A stretch of DNA of 64,000 nt from Streptomyces alanosinicus (GCF_014650595.1 NZ_BMVG01000009.1:248001-312000); one strand, 5' to 3'. Shown: positions 24,322 to 33,235, numbered from the stretch's first letter. The notes: generated by a model not told the origin, from the letters alone. Program-made: numbers and translations.

Positions 24322-24418
24322 TAGATCTCGATGGATCCGCAGCGGCACCCCGGCGGTCCCGGGCTGTCAGAGGGTCCGACCATAATGGGGAGCCTCACCC
24401 ACTCCACCGGGAGGTACC

Positions 24419-25585
24419 GTGACCGGATTGCGTTCCCAGAGCTCCGGGTCCCGCGCGCTGCGGCCGGCGGCGTTCGGCGCGGACCCGGGCGGTGAGCGCC
24501 TGGCACGCATCCGCCGATCCCCCCACTTCAAGGACGGCGTCTTCCAGAACCCGGGTGGTTCGGCCCGCACCCGGCCCTCCGGCTCCACGCTGGACCTCGC
24601 CAGGGTCTTCCTCGACAAGGAGACCCGGCCCCTGCGCGCCCCGAGAGGCACCGTCCCGGTCCACCCCACCACCTTCGCCGACCTGGCCAAGCCGCCCGCC
24701 ACCGGTCTGCGGCTGACCTGGATGGGCCACTCCAGCGTCCTCGCGGAGATCGACGGCCACCGGGTGCTGTTCGACCCGGTCTGGGGCGAGCGCTGCTCCC
24801 CGTTCCCCTTCGCCGGACCCAAGCGGCTGCACCCCGTGCCGCTGCCGCTGGCCGCGCTCGGCGAGGTCGACGTGGTCGTCATCTCGCACGATCACTACGA
24901 CCACCTGGACCTGCCCACGATCAAGGCGCTGGCCGGCACGGACACCGTGTTCGCCGTGCCGCTCGGCGTCGGCGCCCACCTCGAACACTGGGGCGTCTCC
25001 GCGGACCGGCTGCACGAGCTGGACTGGCACGAGTCCACCAGAATCGGCGGGCTCACCCTCACCGCCACCCCGGCCCGCCACTTCTGCGGCCGCGGCCTGC
25101 GCAACACCCAGCACACGCTCTGGGCGTCCTGGTCCGTCGCCGGCGAGGAGCACCGGATCTACCACAGCGGGGACACGGGTTATTTCGACGGCTTCAAGGA
25201 CATCGGCGCGGCCCATGGCCCGTTCGACGCCACGATGATCCAGATCGGCGCGTACAGCGAGTTCTGGCCCGACATCCACATGACCCCCGAGGAAGGCCTG
25301 CGAGCCCACCTCGACCTGCAGGGCGGCGCCCCGCACGGCGTGCTGCTGCCGATCCACTGGGGCACCTTCAACCTCGCCCCGCACCCGTGGGCCGAGCCGG
25401 GGGAGTGGACGAAGGAGGCGGCCGAGGAGGCCGGCCAGGCGGTGGCGCTTCCGCGGCCGGGCGAGCCGTTCGAGCCCGCGGGCAAGCTGCCGGCGGAGGC
25501 GTGGTGGCGCGATGTGTCGGGGGAGCTGCGGCGCACCTGGCGCTCGGTCGGCGCGTTCGTCGCCGAGCCGCCCAAGCGCGGCTGA
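24419..25585 (+). CDS. MBL-fold hydrolase, NAPE-PLD/UlaG-like
   Basis: A 388-residue metallo-beta-lactamase-fold protein. TWMGHSSVLAEIDGHRVLFDPVWGERCSPF and the metal motif SHDHYDHLD are followed by HFCGRG, YHSGDTGYF and LLPIHWGTFNL. The pattern matches the NAPE-phospholipase D-like branch, which includes phosphodiesterases and lactonases. No signal peptide is present. GTG 24419 has GGGAGGTACC upstream. It is divergent from the dehydrogenase across the operator region. Confidence 0.82.
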   Translation: MTGLRSQSSGSRALRPAAFGADPGGERLARIRRSPHFKDGVFQNPGGSARTRPSGSTLDLARVFLDKETRPLRAPRGTVPVHPTTFADLAKPPATGLRLTWMGHSSVLAEIDGHRVLFDPVWGERCSPFPFAGPKRLHPVPLPLAALGEVDVVVISHDHYDHLDLPTIKALAGTDTVFAVPLGVGAHLEHWGVSADRLHELDWHESTRIGGLTLTATPARHFCGRGLRNTQHTLWASWSVAGEEHRIYHSGDTGYFDGFKDIGAAHGPFDATMIQIGAYSEFWPDIHMTPEEGLRAHLDLQGGAPHGVLLPIHWGTFNLAPHPWAEPGEWTKEAAEEAGQAVALPRPGEPFEPAGKLPAEAWWRDVSGELRRTWRSVGAFVAEPPKRG

Positions 25586-26196
25586 TCGCTGAGGCGGAGG
25601 GGCCCGCGTTCGCGAGGGCGCGCGGGCCGGGTGCCTGACCGGCACGGTCGGGCGGCGCGCTTCGATGCCCCGGCGGTCCTGGTGGTCGGGATGGCCAGGT
25701 TGGTCGGGATGGCGAGTGTGGTCGGGATGGTCGGGCCAAAGCTGGCACTCTCCGTGATGGCGAGCCGATCGCCGCCGCCGTCCGGGCTGTGCGATGCGGT
25801 GGAAGGCGGACCGGAGACGGACCGGGGACGGACCGGAGGCGACCGGAGGCGGTCGGGAATCAGGTGTGGGACGCGGCGAGGGCGGGCATCGGTCCGCCGC
25901 CTGCCGTCTTCCGTTTGTGACCGGTTCTGACCAGGTCGCATCGGTCTTCTATGGCTCGGTCGTGTGGATCCCTGCCGGGTTATCGGTCTGTCGTACGACG
26001 CTTCATACCAGAGCGGGACGCTCCTCGGTGGACTTTGTCAACTGCCCACCGCACATGATGCACAGGCGACTACTGTGAGTGGTCGTCGCGTCGCGTGGCC
26101 GGGTTCGCCGGTGCCGCCGGCCGACATCGCGATGGCGCATGCCCACCCCGGGCACCGCGTGAGAAACAGGCCCGACGGACCAGTACGAGGACGCAG
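25586..26196. other. 611-nt gene-free region upstream of the conservon
   Basis: A hairpin GGCCCGCG/CGCGGGCC (25601-25628) follows the MBL gene and probably terminates it. Three 18-bp repeats starting GGTCGGGATGG lie at 25685, 25703 and 25721. The region after 25930 is AT-richer and should hold the conservon promoter; TTGTCA near 26036 and TACTGT near 26073 are candidates but not a convincing pair. Possible ORFs here have no family features and look like chance. Confidence 0.4.
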
Positions 26197-28623
26197 ATGT
26201 CTCACCTCCGAGCACCGGCCGCCCGCGCCGACCGCCGGGAGGGCGGCCGGCACGGGCGACCGGTCGCCCGACCCGCTCCCGCACTGCCCGAGATGCACAT
26301 ACGGCCCCAGCTCATGCGGCTCGCCGTGCTCCCGCCCCTCGCGGTCGCGCTCAGCGCCACCGCCGCGGTCCTCTTCAGCATCCGTGCCACCGGCGCCCGC
26401 ACCGGGCCCATGCTCTGGGCGGTGCTCGCCGGCGCGGTCACGGTGACCGTCGCCGGCATCCTCATCGCCGCCGTGGCCGCCGACCGCGCCGCCCGCGCGG
26501 TCTCCGACCGGGTCGACGCACTGCGCCACATCGCCGCGCGCGGCGAGGCCGACCTGCATGCCCTGGTCGACGCGTTGCGCCAGGGGGAGCCCCCGCCGCA
26601 GCCCGCCTCACGCCGCCGGCTGCCCGCGGACGCCGACGACTTCGAGGTGCTCGCCGCCGACCTCGCGCGTGCGCACGACGGCGCCGTCACCGCCGTCGTG
26701 CGCGCGGCCCAGCTCTCCAGCCAGGCGGGCAGCGAACAGAAGCTGGAGGTCTTCGTCAACCTCGCGCGACGGCTTCAGTCGCTCGTGCACCGGGAGATCT
26801 CGATCCTCGACGAGCTGGAGAACGAGATCGAGGATCCTGACCTGCTCAAGGGCCTGTTCCACGTCGACCACCTGGCCACCCGCATCCGGCGCCACGCGGA
26901 GAACCTCGCCGTGCTCGGCGGCGCCGTCTCCCGGCGGCAGTGGAGCAACCCGGTCAGCATGACCGAGGTGCTGCGCTCCGCCATCGCCGAGGTCGAGCAG
27001 TACTCCCGGGTGAAGCTGGTGCCGCCGATGGACGGCGAACTGCGCGGCCACGCCGTCGCCGACGTCATCCATCTGCTCGCCGAACTCATCGAGAACGCCT
27101 CGGTGTTCTCCGCCCCGCACACCCAGGTGCTGCTCCGCGCGGGCCTCGTCACCTCCGGGCTCGCCGTGGAGGTCGAGGACCGCGGGCTCGGCATGCCGGT
27201 CGGCGAGCAGAACCGGATGAACGCCCTGCTCGCCGACCCCGACCAGGTCAACGTCGCCAGCCTGCTGGCCGACGGCCGCATCGGCCTCTACGTCGTCTCC
27301 CAGCTCGCCCGCCGGCACGGCATTCACGTACGGCTGCAGACCAACATCTACGGCGGTGTGCAGGCCGTACTCGTCGTCCCGCAGGCGTTGTTGGGAACGG
27401 CGCCCGGGGTGCCCGGCGCGGTCGCGGGCGCCGGGACGGGCGGACCACAGCCGCAGGAGCCGGCCGACACCGGGGCCTCGCCACAGGTGCGACTCCAGGG
27501 GCAGGACCCTGCCTATGCGCCTGCGCCTGCGCCTGCGCCGACGCCTGCGTCTCCCCATGGGCATGCGCAGGGGTACGGGGCGGGGCAGCCGCGCGGGGCT
27601 GGGCCGGTCTCCGTGCCGGCGCCCTCGCCGGGCGCGTGGTCGGGCGACGGGAGCCCCGCGCAGGGCGTCACCGGTCCGGGCGCCGGTACCCCGTCATCCG
27701 TCTACGGAACCGACGCCGCGACCGGGGCTGTCGCAGCCTCCGGCAGCGAGGTCGGCGCCGAGGGCGGGCAGGCGCCGGGGACCGGGCGCCGCCGGCATGC
27801 CCAGCGCGGAAACGGGCGGAACGGCGGCGAGAGCGGGACCGAGAGCGGGGCCGAGAGCGGGGGCGGTCGGCGCGGTACGGAGAGCGGGGAGAGCAGCGAG
27901 GGCGGGCGCGGCCCCGACACCGCGGACATCCCGGCACCGCTGCCCGTGCGCGGCGCCCGGCAGGAACGGCCCACCCCCGCCGACGCCGTGCCCGGCATCA
28001 GCGCCGAGGACCGGGCGGCGGTCGAGGCACACACGGGCATCCTGCCCACACCACGGGTCGGTACCGTGCGCGGCACCATGGGCAAGCCCCAACTGCCCCG
28101 GCGCCGCGCCCAGCAGCACATCGTCCCCCAGTTGCGCGGCGGCCCCGTACCGCGTCAGGAGGACGACACCGTGCCCGGCCATGACCCGGGGCTGATGGCG
28201 GCCTTCCAACGAGGGATCGGACTCGCCGAGGCACAGCAGCACTTGGAGAGCCAGGAGCCCGACCTCCTGGACGCCACCCACGTGGACTCCGGCCACATGG
28301 ATTCCCTGCACATGGATGCGCTGCACATGGACTCCGGCCACATGGACTCCCCTCTCTTTGACTCCGGCACTCCGGACTCCCCGCACATGGGCTCATCCCA
28401 CATCGGCTCGGCCCACAGGGGCTCAGCCCACACGGATGCGGCCCACCTGACCTCCGCATACAGGGATGGCACGCACATGAGGGGCCCTCATATGCCGTCC
28501 GTAGACCACAGGGGTCCCGACCACACGGATCCTGACCCCATATCCCAGGGGCGCACCCACGCGCCCACATCCGACGGTGCCCACGGCGTCGGCCGGCCCG
28601 ACGGGAGCGCCCCGGCCGGCTGA
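26197..28623 (+). CDS. Conservon sensor histidine kinase-like protein CvnA
   Basis: An 808-residue nitrate-sensor-type ATPase. There are two membrane helices (LAVLPPLAVALSATAAVLF, about residues 39-60, and LWAVLAGAVTVTVAGILIAAVAA, about 71-93) and a coiled region to about 250. The HATPase domain carries LAELIENASVFS (N box), VEDRGLGMPVG (G1) and IGLYVVSQLARRHG (G2). A long low-complexity tail follows, and from about residue 690 a run of five-residue H-x-D/G-S/A-x repeats. ATG 26197 has GAGGACGC upstream. It heads a cvnABCD operon and probably signals to the GTPase CvnD through CvnB/CvnC. Confidence 0.88.
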   Translation: MSHLRAPAARADRREGGRHGRPVARPAPALPEMHIRPQLMRLAVLPPLAVALSATAAVLFSIRATGARTGPMLWAVLAGAVTVTVAGILIAAVAADRAARAVSDRVDALRHIAARGEADLHALVDALRQGEPPPQPASRRRLPADADDFEVLAADLARAHDGAVTAVVRAAQLSSQAGSEQKLEVFVNLARRLQSLVHREISILDELENEIEDPDLLKGLFHVDHLATRIRRHAENLAVLGGAVSRRQWSNPVSMTEVLRSAIAEVEQYSRVKLVPPMDGELRGHAVADVIHLLAELIENASVFSAPHTQVLLRAGLVTSGLAVEVEDRGLGMPVGEQNRMNALLADPDQVNVASLLADGRIGLYVVSQLARRHGIHVRLQTNIYGGVQAVLVVPQALLGTAPGVPGAVAGAGTGGPQPQEPADTGASPQVRLQGQDPAYAPAPAPAPTPASPHGHAQGYGAGQPRGAGPVSVPAPSPGAWSGDGSPAQGVTGPGAGTPSSVYGTDAATGAVAASGSEVGAEGGQAPGTGRRRHAQRGNGRNGGESGTESGAESGGGRRGTESGESSEGGRGPDTADIPAPLPVRGARQERPTPADAVPGISAEDRAAVEAHTGILPTPRVGTVRGTMGKPQLPRRRAQQHIVPQLRGGPVPRQEDDTVPGHDPGLMAAFQRGIGLAEAQQHLESQEPDLLDATHVDSGHMDSLHMDALHMDSGHMDSPLFDSGTPDSPHMGSSHIGSAHRGSAHTDAAHLTSAYRDGTHMRGPHMPSVDHRGPDHTDPDPISQGRTHAPTSDGAHGVGRPDGSAPAG
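28270..28515 (+). repeat. 15-bp repeat array coding H-M-D-S-x pentads in CvnA tail
   Basis: About 16 consecutive five-residue units read HVDSG, HMDSL, HMDAL, HMDSG, HMDSP, LFDSG, TPDSP, HMGSS, HIGSA, HRGSA, HTDAA, HLTSA, YRDGT, HMRGP, HMPSV. The DNA unit is CACATGGACTCCGGC-like. The period is strict although the residues drift, so the array grew by tandem duplication and is under frame constraint. His, Met and Asp suggest metal binding; the small-x-aliphatic spacing also resembles pentapeptide-repeat proteins. Confidence 0.8.
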
Positions 28624-28714
28624 CCGCCCCGCACCGTGTCCACCCCCACCTCACCACCGACCACACGCCCCCCATCCCAGCGCTCCCGCAGATACCCCAA
28701 GGAGTCGATCCACC

Positions 28715-29149
28715 ATGGCGAGCGATGCGCCGACCGCCCATGCATCCGACCTCGACTGGCTGCTGAGCGGCCTTGTGCAGCGCGTACCGCACACCAGCAG
28801 CGCGGTGCTCCTGTCCTGCGACGGGCTGGTCAAGTCCGTGCACGGCCTCGACATCGACAGCGCCGACCACATGGCGGCCCTTGCCTCCGGCCTGTACTCC
28901 CTCGGCCGCAGCGCGGGCGTCCGGTTCGGTGACGGCGGGGATGTCCGCCAGGTCGTCGTCGAGCTCGACTCGACCCTGCTGTTCGTCACCACCGCGGGCT
29001 CCGGCACCTGTCTCGCCGTGCTCGCGGGGCGAGAGGCCGACGCCGCCGTCCTCGGCTACGAGATGGCGATGCTCGTCAAGAGCGTCCGCCCCTACCTGGT
29101 GACCGCGCCCCGGCAGCACGCCGTCGAACCCACGGCGACGAGGCCTTGA
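28715..29149 (+). CDS. Roadblock/LC7-domain protein CvnB
   Basis: A 144-residue protein, single roadblock domain: LDWLLSGLVQRVPHTSSAVLLSCDGLVKSVHGLDIDSADHMAALASGLYSLG, then VVVELDSTLLFVTTAGSGTCLAVLAGREADAAVLGYEMAML. Roadblock proteins act as GTPase-activating or scaffold partners of small GTPases, here CvnD. ATG 28715 has AAGGAG 11 nt upstream. Its stop is 2 nt before the start chosen for CvnC. Confidence 0.88.
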   Translation: MASDAPTAHASDLDWLLSGLVQRVPHTSSAVLLSCDGLVKSVHGLDIDSADHMAALASGLYSLGRSAGVRFGDGGDVRQVVVELDSTLLFVTTAGSGTCLAVLAGREADAAVLGYEMAMLVKSVRPYLVTAPRQHAVEPTATRP

Positions 29150-29151
29150 GC

Positions 29152-29523
29152 GTGGCCGCAGCCGGCGACGGGCCCTGGCTGGACGACGCGGCCGGACGGC
29201 TGGTGCGCCCGTTCACGGTCAGCAACGGACGCACCAAGCCCAGCGTCGCCCTGGACCTGATGTCGCAGGTGATGGCCACCGGCGTCACCCCGCTCGGCTA
29301 TCTCGGCCCCGAGCACGCCCAGGCGCTCGACCTGTGCCGCGGGCCCGTCTCGGTCGCCGAGGTCGCCGCGCATCTGAAACTGCCCGCGGTGGTCACCAAG
29401 GTGCTGCTTTCGGACCTCGTCGACTGCGGGGCGCTGACCACCAAGCCCCCCGTCTTCCACCACACACCCACTGACCGGTCCCTGCTGGAGGCAGTGCTCG
29501 ATGGACTACGACGACAGCTCTGA
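29152..29523 (+). CDS. DUF742 protein CvnC
   Basis: A 123-residue protein of the DUF742 family: DDAAGRLVRPFTVSNGRTKPS, ALDLMSQVMATG, then a winged-helix-like part EHAQALDLCRGPVSVAEVAAHLKLPAVVTKVLLSDLVDCGAL. It is the third member of every conservon; its partner role is unknown. GTG 29152 is chosen; TTG 29146, overlapping the cvnB stop, is an in-frame alternative. Its 3' end overlaps cvnD by 23 nt. Confidence 0.88.
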   Translation: MAAAGDGPWLDDAAGRLVRPFTVSNGRTKPSVALDLMSQVMATGVTPLGYLGPEHAQALDLCRGPVSVAEVAAHLKLPAVVTKVLLSDLVDCGALTTKPPVFHHTPTDRSLLEAVLDGLRRQL

Positions 29524-30100
29524 CCCGTTCCCCACCGCGCTGAAGATCCTGGTGGCGGGCGGGTTCGGGGTCGGCAAGACGACCTTCGTGGGCGCGGTCA
29601 GCGAGATCGCGCCGCTCAGTACGGAGGAGCTGCTCACGACGGTCAGCGTCGGCACGGACAGTCTCGACGGCGTCGAGAACAAGATGGAGACGACGGTCGC
29701 CATGGACTTCGGCCGGATCACCCTCGATCCGGACCATGTGCTGTATCTGTTCGGCACACCGGGCCAGGAGCGGTTCTGGTTCATGTGGGACGAGCTGTCC
29801 GAGGGGGCGCTCGGCGCGGTGATCCTCGCCGACACCCGTCGACTGCAGGACTGTTTCGCCGCCGTCGACTTCTTCGAGGAACGCGGACTCGCGTTCATCA
29901 TCGCCGTCAACGAGTTCGACGGCTCCTACCGCTACGACCCCGACGAGGTGCGCGCCGCCATCGACCTGGACCCCGAGGTCCCCGTCGTGCCCTGCGACGC
30001 CCGGATCTCCAGCTCCGGCGTGCAGACCCTGCTCACCCTCGTACGCCATCTCCTCGCCCACGTCCCGGCGTCCGCGCCGAGCCATCGTGCCCACATGTGA
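29501..30100 (+). CDS. Small Ras-like GTPase CvnD
   Basis: A 199-residue GTPase with P-loop GGFGVGKTTF (residues 20-29). DSLDGVENKMETTVAMDFGRITL is switch I, FGTPGQERFWFMWDEL is G3/switch II, and VNEFDG replaces the usual NKxD. It is the output of the conservon switch, probably recruited to the membrane by CvnA-CvnB. It overlaps cvnC by 23 nt, so translation is coupled. Confidence 0.92.
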   Translation: MDYDDSSDPFPTALKILVAGGFGVGKTTFVGAVSEIAPLSTEELLTTVSVGTDSLDGVENKMETTVAMDFGRITLDPDHVLYLFGTPGQERFWFMWDELSEGALGAVILADTRRLQDCFAAVDFFEERGLAFIIAVNEFDGSYRYDPDEVRAAIDLDPEVPVVPCDARISSSGVQTLLTLVRHLLAHVPASAPSHRAHM

Positions 30101-30161
30101 TCCCGCCCTACTGTCCACGGAGCCGCCATATGAGGTACGCCCACAGAGCTGGAGCCCGGCC

Positions 30162-30737
30162 ATGACGTACGAGCCGCCCCGGCCGGTCCGGGGTCTGCTG
30201 CTCACCCCCGAGGACAACGAGGCCCCCGCCCGCGTCCACCGATTGCGCCTGCTCGGCCTGGTGGACCGCCCCGATTCGGCGCTGGACTCCTTCGCCGACC
30301 ATCTCGCCCGGCTCACCGGCGCGCCCTACGCGATGGTCAACTTCGTCGGCGAGGGCCACCAGTTCTTCGCCGGCCTGTGTGCCCCGGCCACCGCGCCGGT
30401 GCTCAGGGAGGACGGCAGCAGACCGGAGTTCGGCCGGGTGCTGCCGCGCGACCATGGGTTCTGCCCCCATGTGGTGGTCCGCCGCAAGGCGCTCGTCCTG
30501 GAGGACGTCCGGGACTATCCGCGGTTCGCCGGGAACCCCGTCGTGGACGAGTACGGCATCCGCTCCTATCTCGGCGCCCCGCTCATCGACAGCTCCGGTA
30601 TGGCGCTCGGCACCGTGTGCGCGTCCGACACCGAGCCCCGCGCCTGGGGCAGATCCGGCCTGGACACCATCAAGGCACTGGCCGCCGATCTCGTCGTACG
30701 ACTCGAACGGAGCGCCGAGGACGGGCTGCCCCTGTGA
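30162..30737 (+). CDS. GAF-domain protein closing the conservon
   Basis: A 191-residue single GAF domain: RLRLLGLVDRPDSALDSFADHLARLTGAPYAMVNFVGEGHQFFAGL, then GFCPHVVVRRKALVLEDVRDYPRFAGNPVV, YGIRSYLGAPLID and ALGTVCASDTEPRAW. The FCxH segment is typical of GAF sensors of small molecules or redox state. ATG 30162 has CTGGAG upstream. It lies 61 nt after cvnD in the same direction, as in several conservons that carry a fifth gene. Confidence 0.8.
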   Translation: MTYEPPRPVRGLLLTPEDNEAPARVHRLRLLGLVDRPDSALDSFADHLARLTGAPYAMVNFVGEGHQFFAGLCAPATAPVLREDGSRPEFGRVLPRDHGFCPHVVVRRKALVLEDVRDYPRFAGNPVVDEYGIRSYLGAPLIDSSGMALGTVCASDTEPRAWGRSGLDTIKALAADLVVRLERSAEDGLPL

Positions 30738-30863
30738 CGGCCGGCGGCGGGCCCCCGCATGACACCTGGGGCGTGAAGGAAAGCTGAGGCGGCGGTTAAG
30801 AAAAGCTCGATGGACCGGCGGCCCGTGGATACGGCAGATTGCAGGGTGATTCCACCCCTCTGA

Positions 30864-30900
30864 CCCGGTGCGGGCTTCTTACGTCTGCCCGCGCACCGGG
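30864..30900 (+). promoter_or_regulatory. Leader hairpin upstream of tdh
   Basis: CCCGGTGC (30864-30871) pairs with GCACCGGG (30893-30900), and GGGC (30872-30875) with GCCC (30887-30890), with a 2-nt bulge and 11-nt loop. It is 24 nt before the tdh start and could be an attenuator, an mRNA-stabilising leader, or the terminator of the upstream GAF gene. No glycine-riboswitch pattern is visible. Confidence 0.4.
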
Positions 30901-30924
30901 ACTTCACCCACAGGAGCCGCACTC

Positions 30925-31953
30925 GTGAAGGCGCTGGTCAAGGAGAAGGCGGAGCCGGGGCTCTGGCTGACGGACGTCCCGGAGCCCGAGATCGGCCCCG
31001 GTGACGTACTGATCAAGGTCATGCGGACCGGTATCTGCGGCACCGATCTGCACATCCGGGCCTGGGACGGCTGGGCGCGGCAGACGATCCGCACCCCGCT
31101 CGTGGTCGGGCACGAGTTCGTCGGGCAGGTCGTCGAGACCGGCCGGGACGTGAGCGACATCCGCATAGGGGACCGGGTCAGCGGCGAGGGTCATCTGGTG
31201 TGCGGCAAGTGCCGCAACTGTCTGGCCGGCCGCCGTCATCTGTGCCGGGCCACCGTCGGCCTCGGTGTCGGCCGCGACGGCGCGTTCGCCGAGTACGTCG
31301 CCCTGCCCGCGAGCAACGTCTGGGTGCACCGCGTCCCCGTCGACCTCGACGTCGCCGCGATCTTCGACCCGTTCGGCAACGCCGTGCACACCGCGCTGTC
31401 CTTCCCGCTGGTCGGCGAGGACGTCCTGATCACCGGCGCCGGGCCGATCGGTCTGATGGCCGCCGCCGTGGCCCGCCATGCCGGCGCCCGCAACGTCGTC
31501 ATCACCGACGTCAGCGAGGAGCGCCTGGAGCTGGCCCGCAAGATAGGAGCGAGCCTCGCCCTGAACGTCGCCCGGTCCACCATCGCCGACGGCCAGCGCG
31601 AGCTGGGCCTGCGCGAGGGCTTCGACATCGGCCTGGAGATGTCCGGCCGCCCCGAGGCCATGCGGGACATGATCGCCAACATGACGCACGGCGGCCGTAT
31701 CGCCATGCTCGGCCTGCCGGCCGAGGAGTTCCCGGTCGACTGGTCCCGCATCGTCACCTCGATGATCACGATCAAGGGCATCTACGGCCGGGAGATGTTC
31801 GAGACCTGGTACGCGATGTCGGTGCTGCTGGAGGCCGGCCTGGACCTCGCCCCCGTGATCACCGGCCGCTACGGCTACCGCGACTTCGAGGCGGCCTTCG
31901 CCGACGCCGCGAGCGGCAAGGGCGGCAAGGTCATCCTGGACTGGACCGCGTAA
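30925..31953 (+). CDS. tdh: L-threonine 3-dehydrogenase
   Basis: A 342-residue zinc-dependent medium-chain dehydrogenase. GICGTDLHIRAWDGWARQTIRTPLVVGHEFVG holds the catalytic zinc ligands. CGKCRNCLAGRRHLC holds the four structural-zinc cysteines, and ITGAGPIGLMAAAVARHAGA is the NAD fold. It oxidises threonine to 2-amino-3-oxobutyrate, which Kbl cleaves to glycine and acetyl-CoA. GTG 30925 has AGGAG 8 nt upstream. It forms an operon with kbl. Confidence 0.95.
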   Translation: MKALVKEKAEPGLWLTDVPEPEIGPGDVLIKVMRTGICGTDLHIRAWDGWARQTIRTPLVVGHEFVGQVVETGRDVSDIRIGDRVSGEGHLVCGKCRNCLAGRRHLCRATVGLGVGRDGAFAEYVALPASNVWVHRVPVDLDVAAIFDPFGNAVHTALSFPLVGEDVLITGAGPIGLMAAAVARHAGARNVVITDVSEERLELARKIGASLALNVARSTIADGQRELGLREGFDIGLEMSGRPEAMRDMIANMTHGGRIAMLGLPAEEFPVDWSRIVTSMITIKGIYGREMFETWYAMSVLLEAGLDLAPVITGRYGYRDFEAAFADAASGKGGKVILDWTA

Positions 31954-32035
31954 GCCGCAGAGCCGCGGCCGCAGAGCCGTAGAGCCGTAGAGGCGCAACT
32001 CCCTTCCCCTGCACGCACCTTCAGGAGAGACCCCC

Positions 32036-33235
32036 ATGTTCGAGACCGTCCGCGACGACCTGCGCGCCACCCTCGACGAGATCCGCGCCGCCGGACTGCA
32101 CAAGCCCGAGCGGGTCATCGGCACCCCGCAGTCCGCGACCGTCGACGTCACCGCCGGCGGCCGCCCCGGCGAGGTCCTCAACTTCTGCGCCAACAACTAC
32201 CTCGGCCTCGCCGACCACCCCGAGGTGGTCGCGGCCGCCCACGAGGCCCTGGACCGCTGGGGCTACGGCATGGCCTCCGTGCGCTTCATCTGCGGCACCC
32301 AGGAGGTGCACAAGGAGCTGGAGGCCCGGCTGTCGTCCTTCCTCGGCCAAGAGGACACGATCCTGTACTCCTCCTGCTTCGACGCCAACGGCGGTGTCTT
32401 CGAGACCCTGCTCGGCGAGGAGGACGCGGTGATCTCCGACGCCCTCAACCACGCCTCCATCATCGACGGCATCCGGCTGTCCAAGGCCCGCCGCTTCCGC
32501 TACGCCAACCGCGACCTCGCCGACCTGGAGGCCAAGCTCAAGGAGGCCACCGAGGGCGGCGCCCGGCGCAAGCTGGTCGTCACCGACGGTGTCTTCTCCA
32601 TGGACGGCTACGTCGCCCCGCTGCGCGAGATCTGCGACCTCGCGGAGCGCTACGACGCGATGGTCATGGTCGACGACTCGCACGCCGTCGGCTTCGTCGG
32701 CCCCACCGGCCGCGGCACCCCCGAGCTGCACGGAGTCATGGACCGCGTCGACATCGTCACCGGCACCCTCGGCAAGGCCCTCGGCGGCGCCTCCGGCGGC
32801 TATGTCGCCGCCCGCGCCGAGATCGTCGCCCTGCTGCGCCAGCGCTCCCGGCCGTACCTGTTCTCCAACACCCTCGCCCCGGTGATCGCCGCCGCCTCGC
32901 TGAAGGTCCTCGACCTGCTGGAGTCGGCCGACGACCTGCGCGTCCGGCTGAACGAGAACACCGCCCTCTTCCGCAGCCGGATGACCGAGGAGGGCTTCGA
33001 CGTCCTCCCCGGCGACCACGCCATCGCCCCCGTGATGATCGGCGACGCGGCGAAGGCGAGCCGCCTGGCCGAGCTGCTGCTGGAGCGGGGTGTGTACGTG
33101 ATCGGCTTCTCCTACCCGGTGGTCCCGCAGGGCCAGGCCCGTATCCGCGTCCAGCTGTCCGCCGCGCACTCGACGGACGACGTCAACCGCGCGGTCGACG
33201 CGTTCATCGCGGCGCGCGCGGAGCTGGGGGTCTGA
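32036..33235 (+). CDS. kbl: Glycine C-acetyltransferase (2-amino-3-ketobutyrate CoA ligase)
   Basis: A 399-residue PLP enzyme of the alpha-oxoamine synthase family. Supporting features are NFCANNYLGLADHPEV, FDANGGVFETLL, VMVDDSHAVGFVG and the Schiff-base lysine in TGTLGKALGGASGGY. It converts aminoketobutyrate plus CoA to glycine and acetyl-CoA. ATG 32036 has AGGAGAG upstream. The 82-nt gap after tdh has a short GCAGAGCCG/TAGAGCCG tandem run of no clear role. Confidence 0.95.
   Translation: MFETVRDDLRATLDEIRAAGLHKPERVIGTPQSATVDVTAGGRPGEVLNFCANNYLGLADHPEVVAAAHEALDRWGYGMASVRFICGTQEVHKELEARLSSFLGQEDTILYSSCFDANGGVFETLLGEEDAVISDALNHASIIDGIRLSKARRFRYANRDLADLEAKLKEATEGGARRKLVVTDGVFSMDGYVAPLREICDLAERYDAMVMVDDSHAVGFVGPTGRGTPELHGVMDRVDIVTGTLGKALGGASGGYVAARAEIVALLRQRSRPYLFSNTLAPVIAAASLKVLDLLESADDLRVRLNENTALFRSRMTEEGFDVLPGDHAIAPVMIGDAAKASRLAELLLERGVYVIGFSYPVVPQGQARIRVQLSAAHSTDDVNRAVDAFIAARAELGV

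Noticed and set aside
25631..25930. 99-codon plus-strand ORF before the conservon
   Set aside because: Its sequence is produced by the 18-bp repeats and GC-rich filler; no ribosome site, no domain.
30738..30924. Glycine or threonine riboswitch ahead of tdh-kbl
   Set aside because: Only a simple bulged hairpin is visible; no tandem aptamer pattern or conserved riboswitch core.
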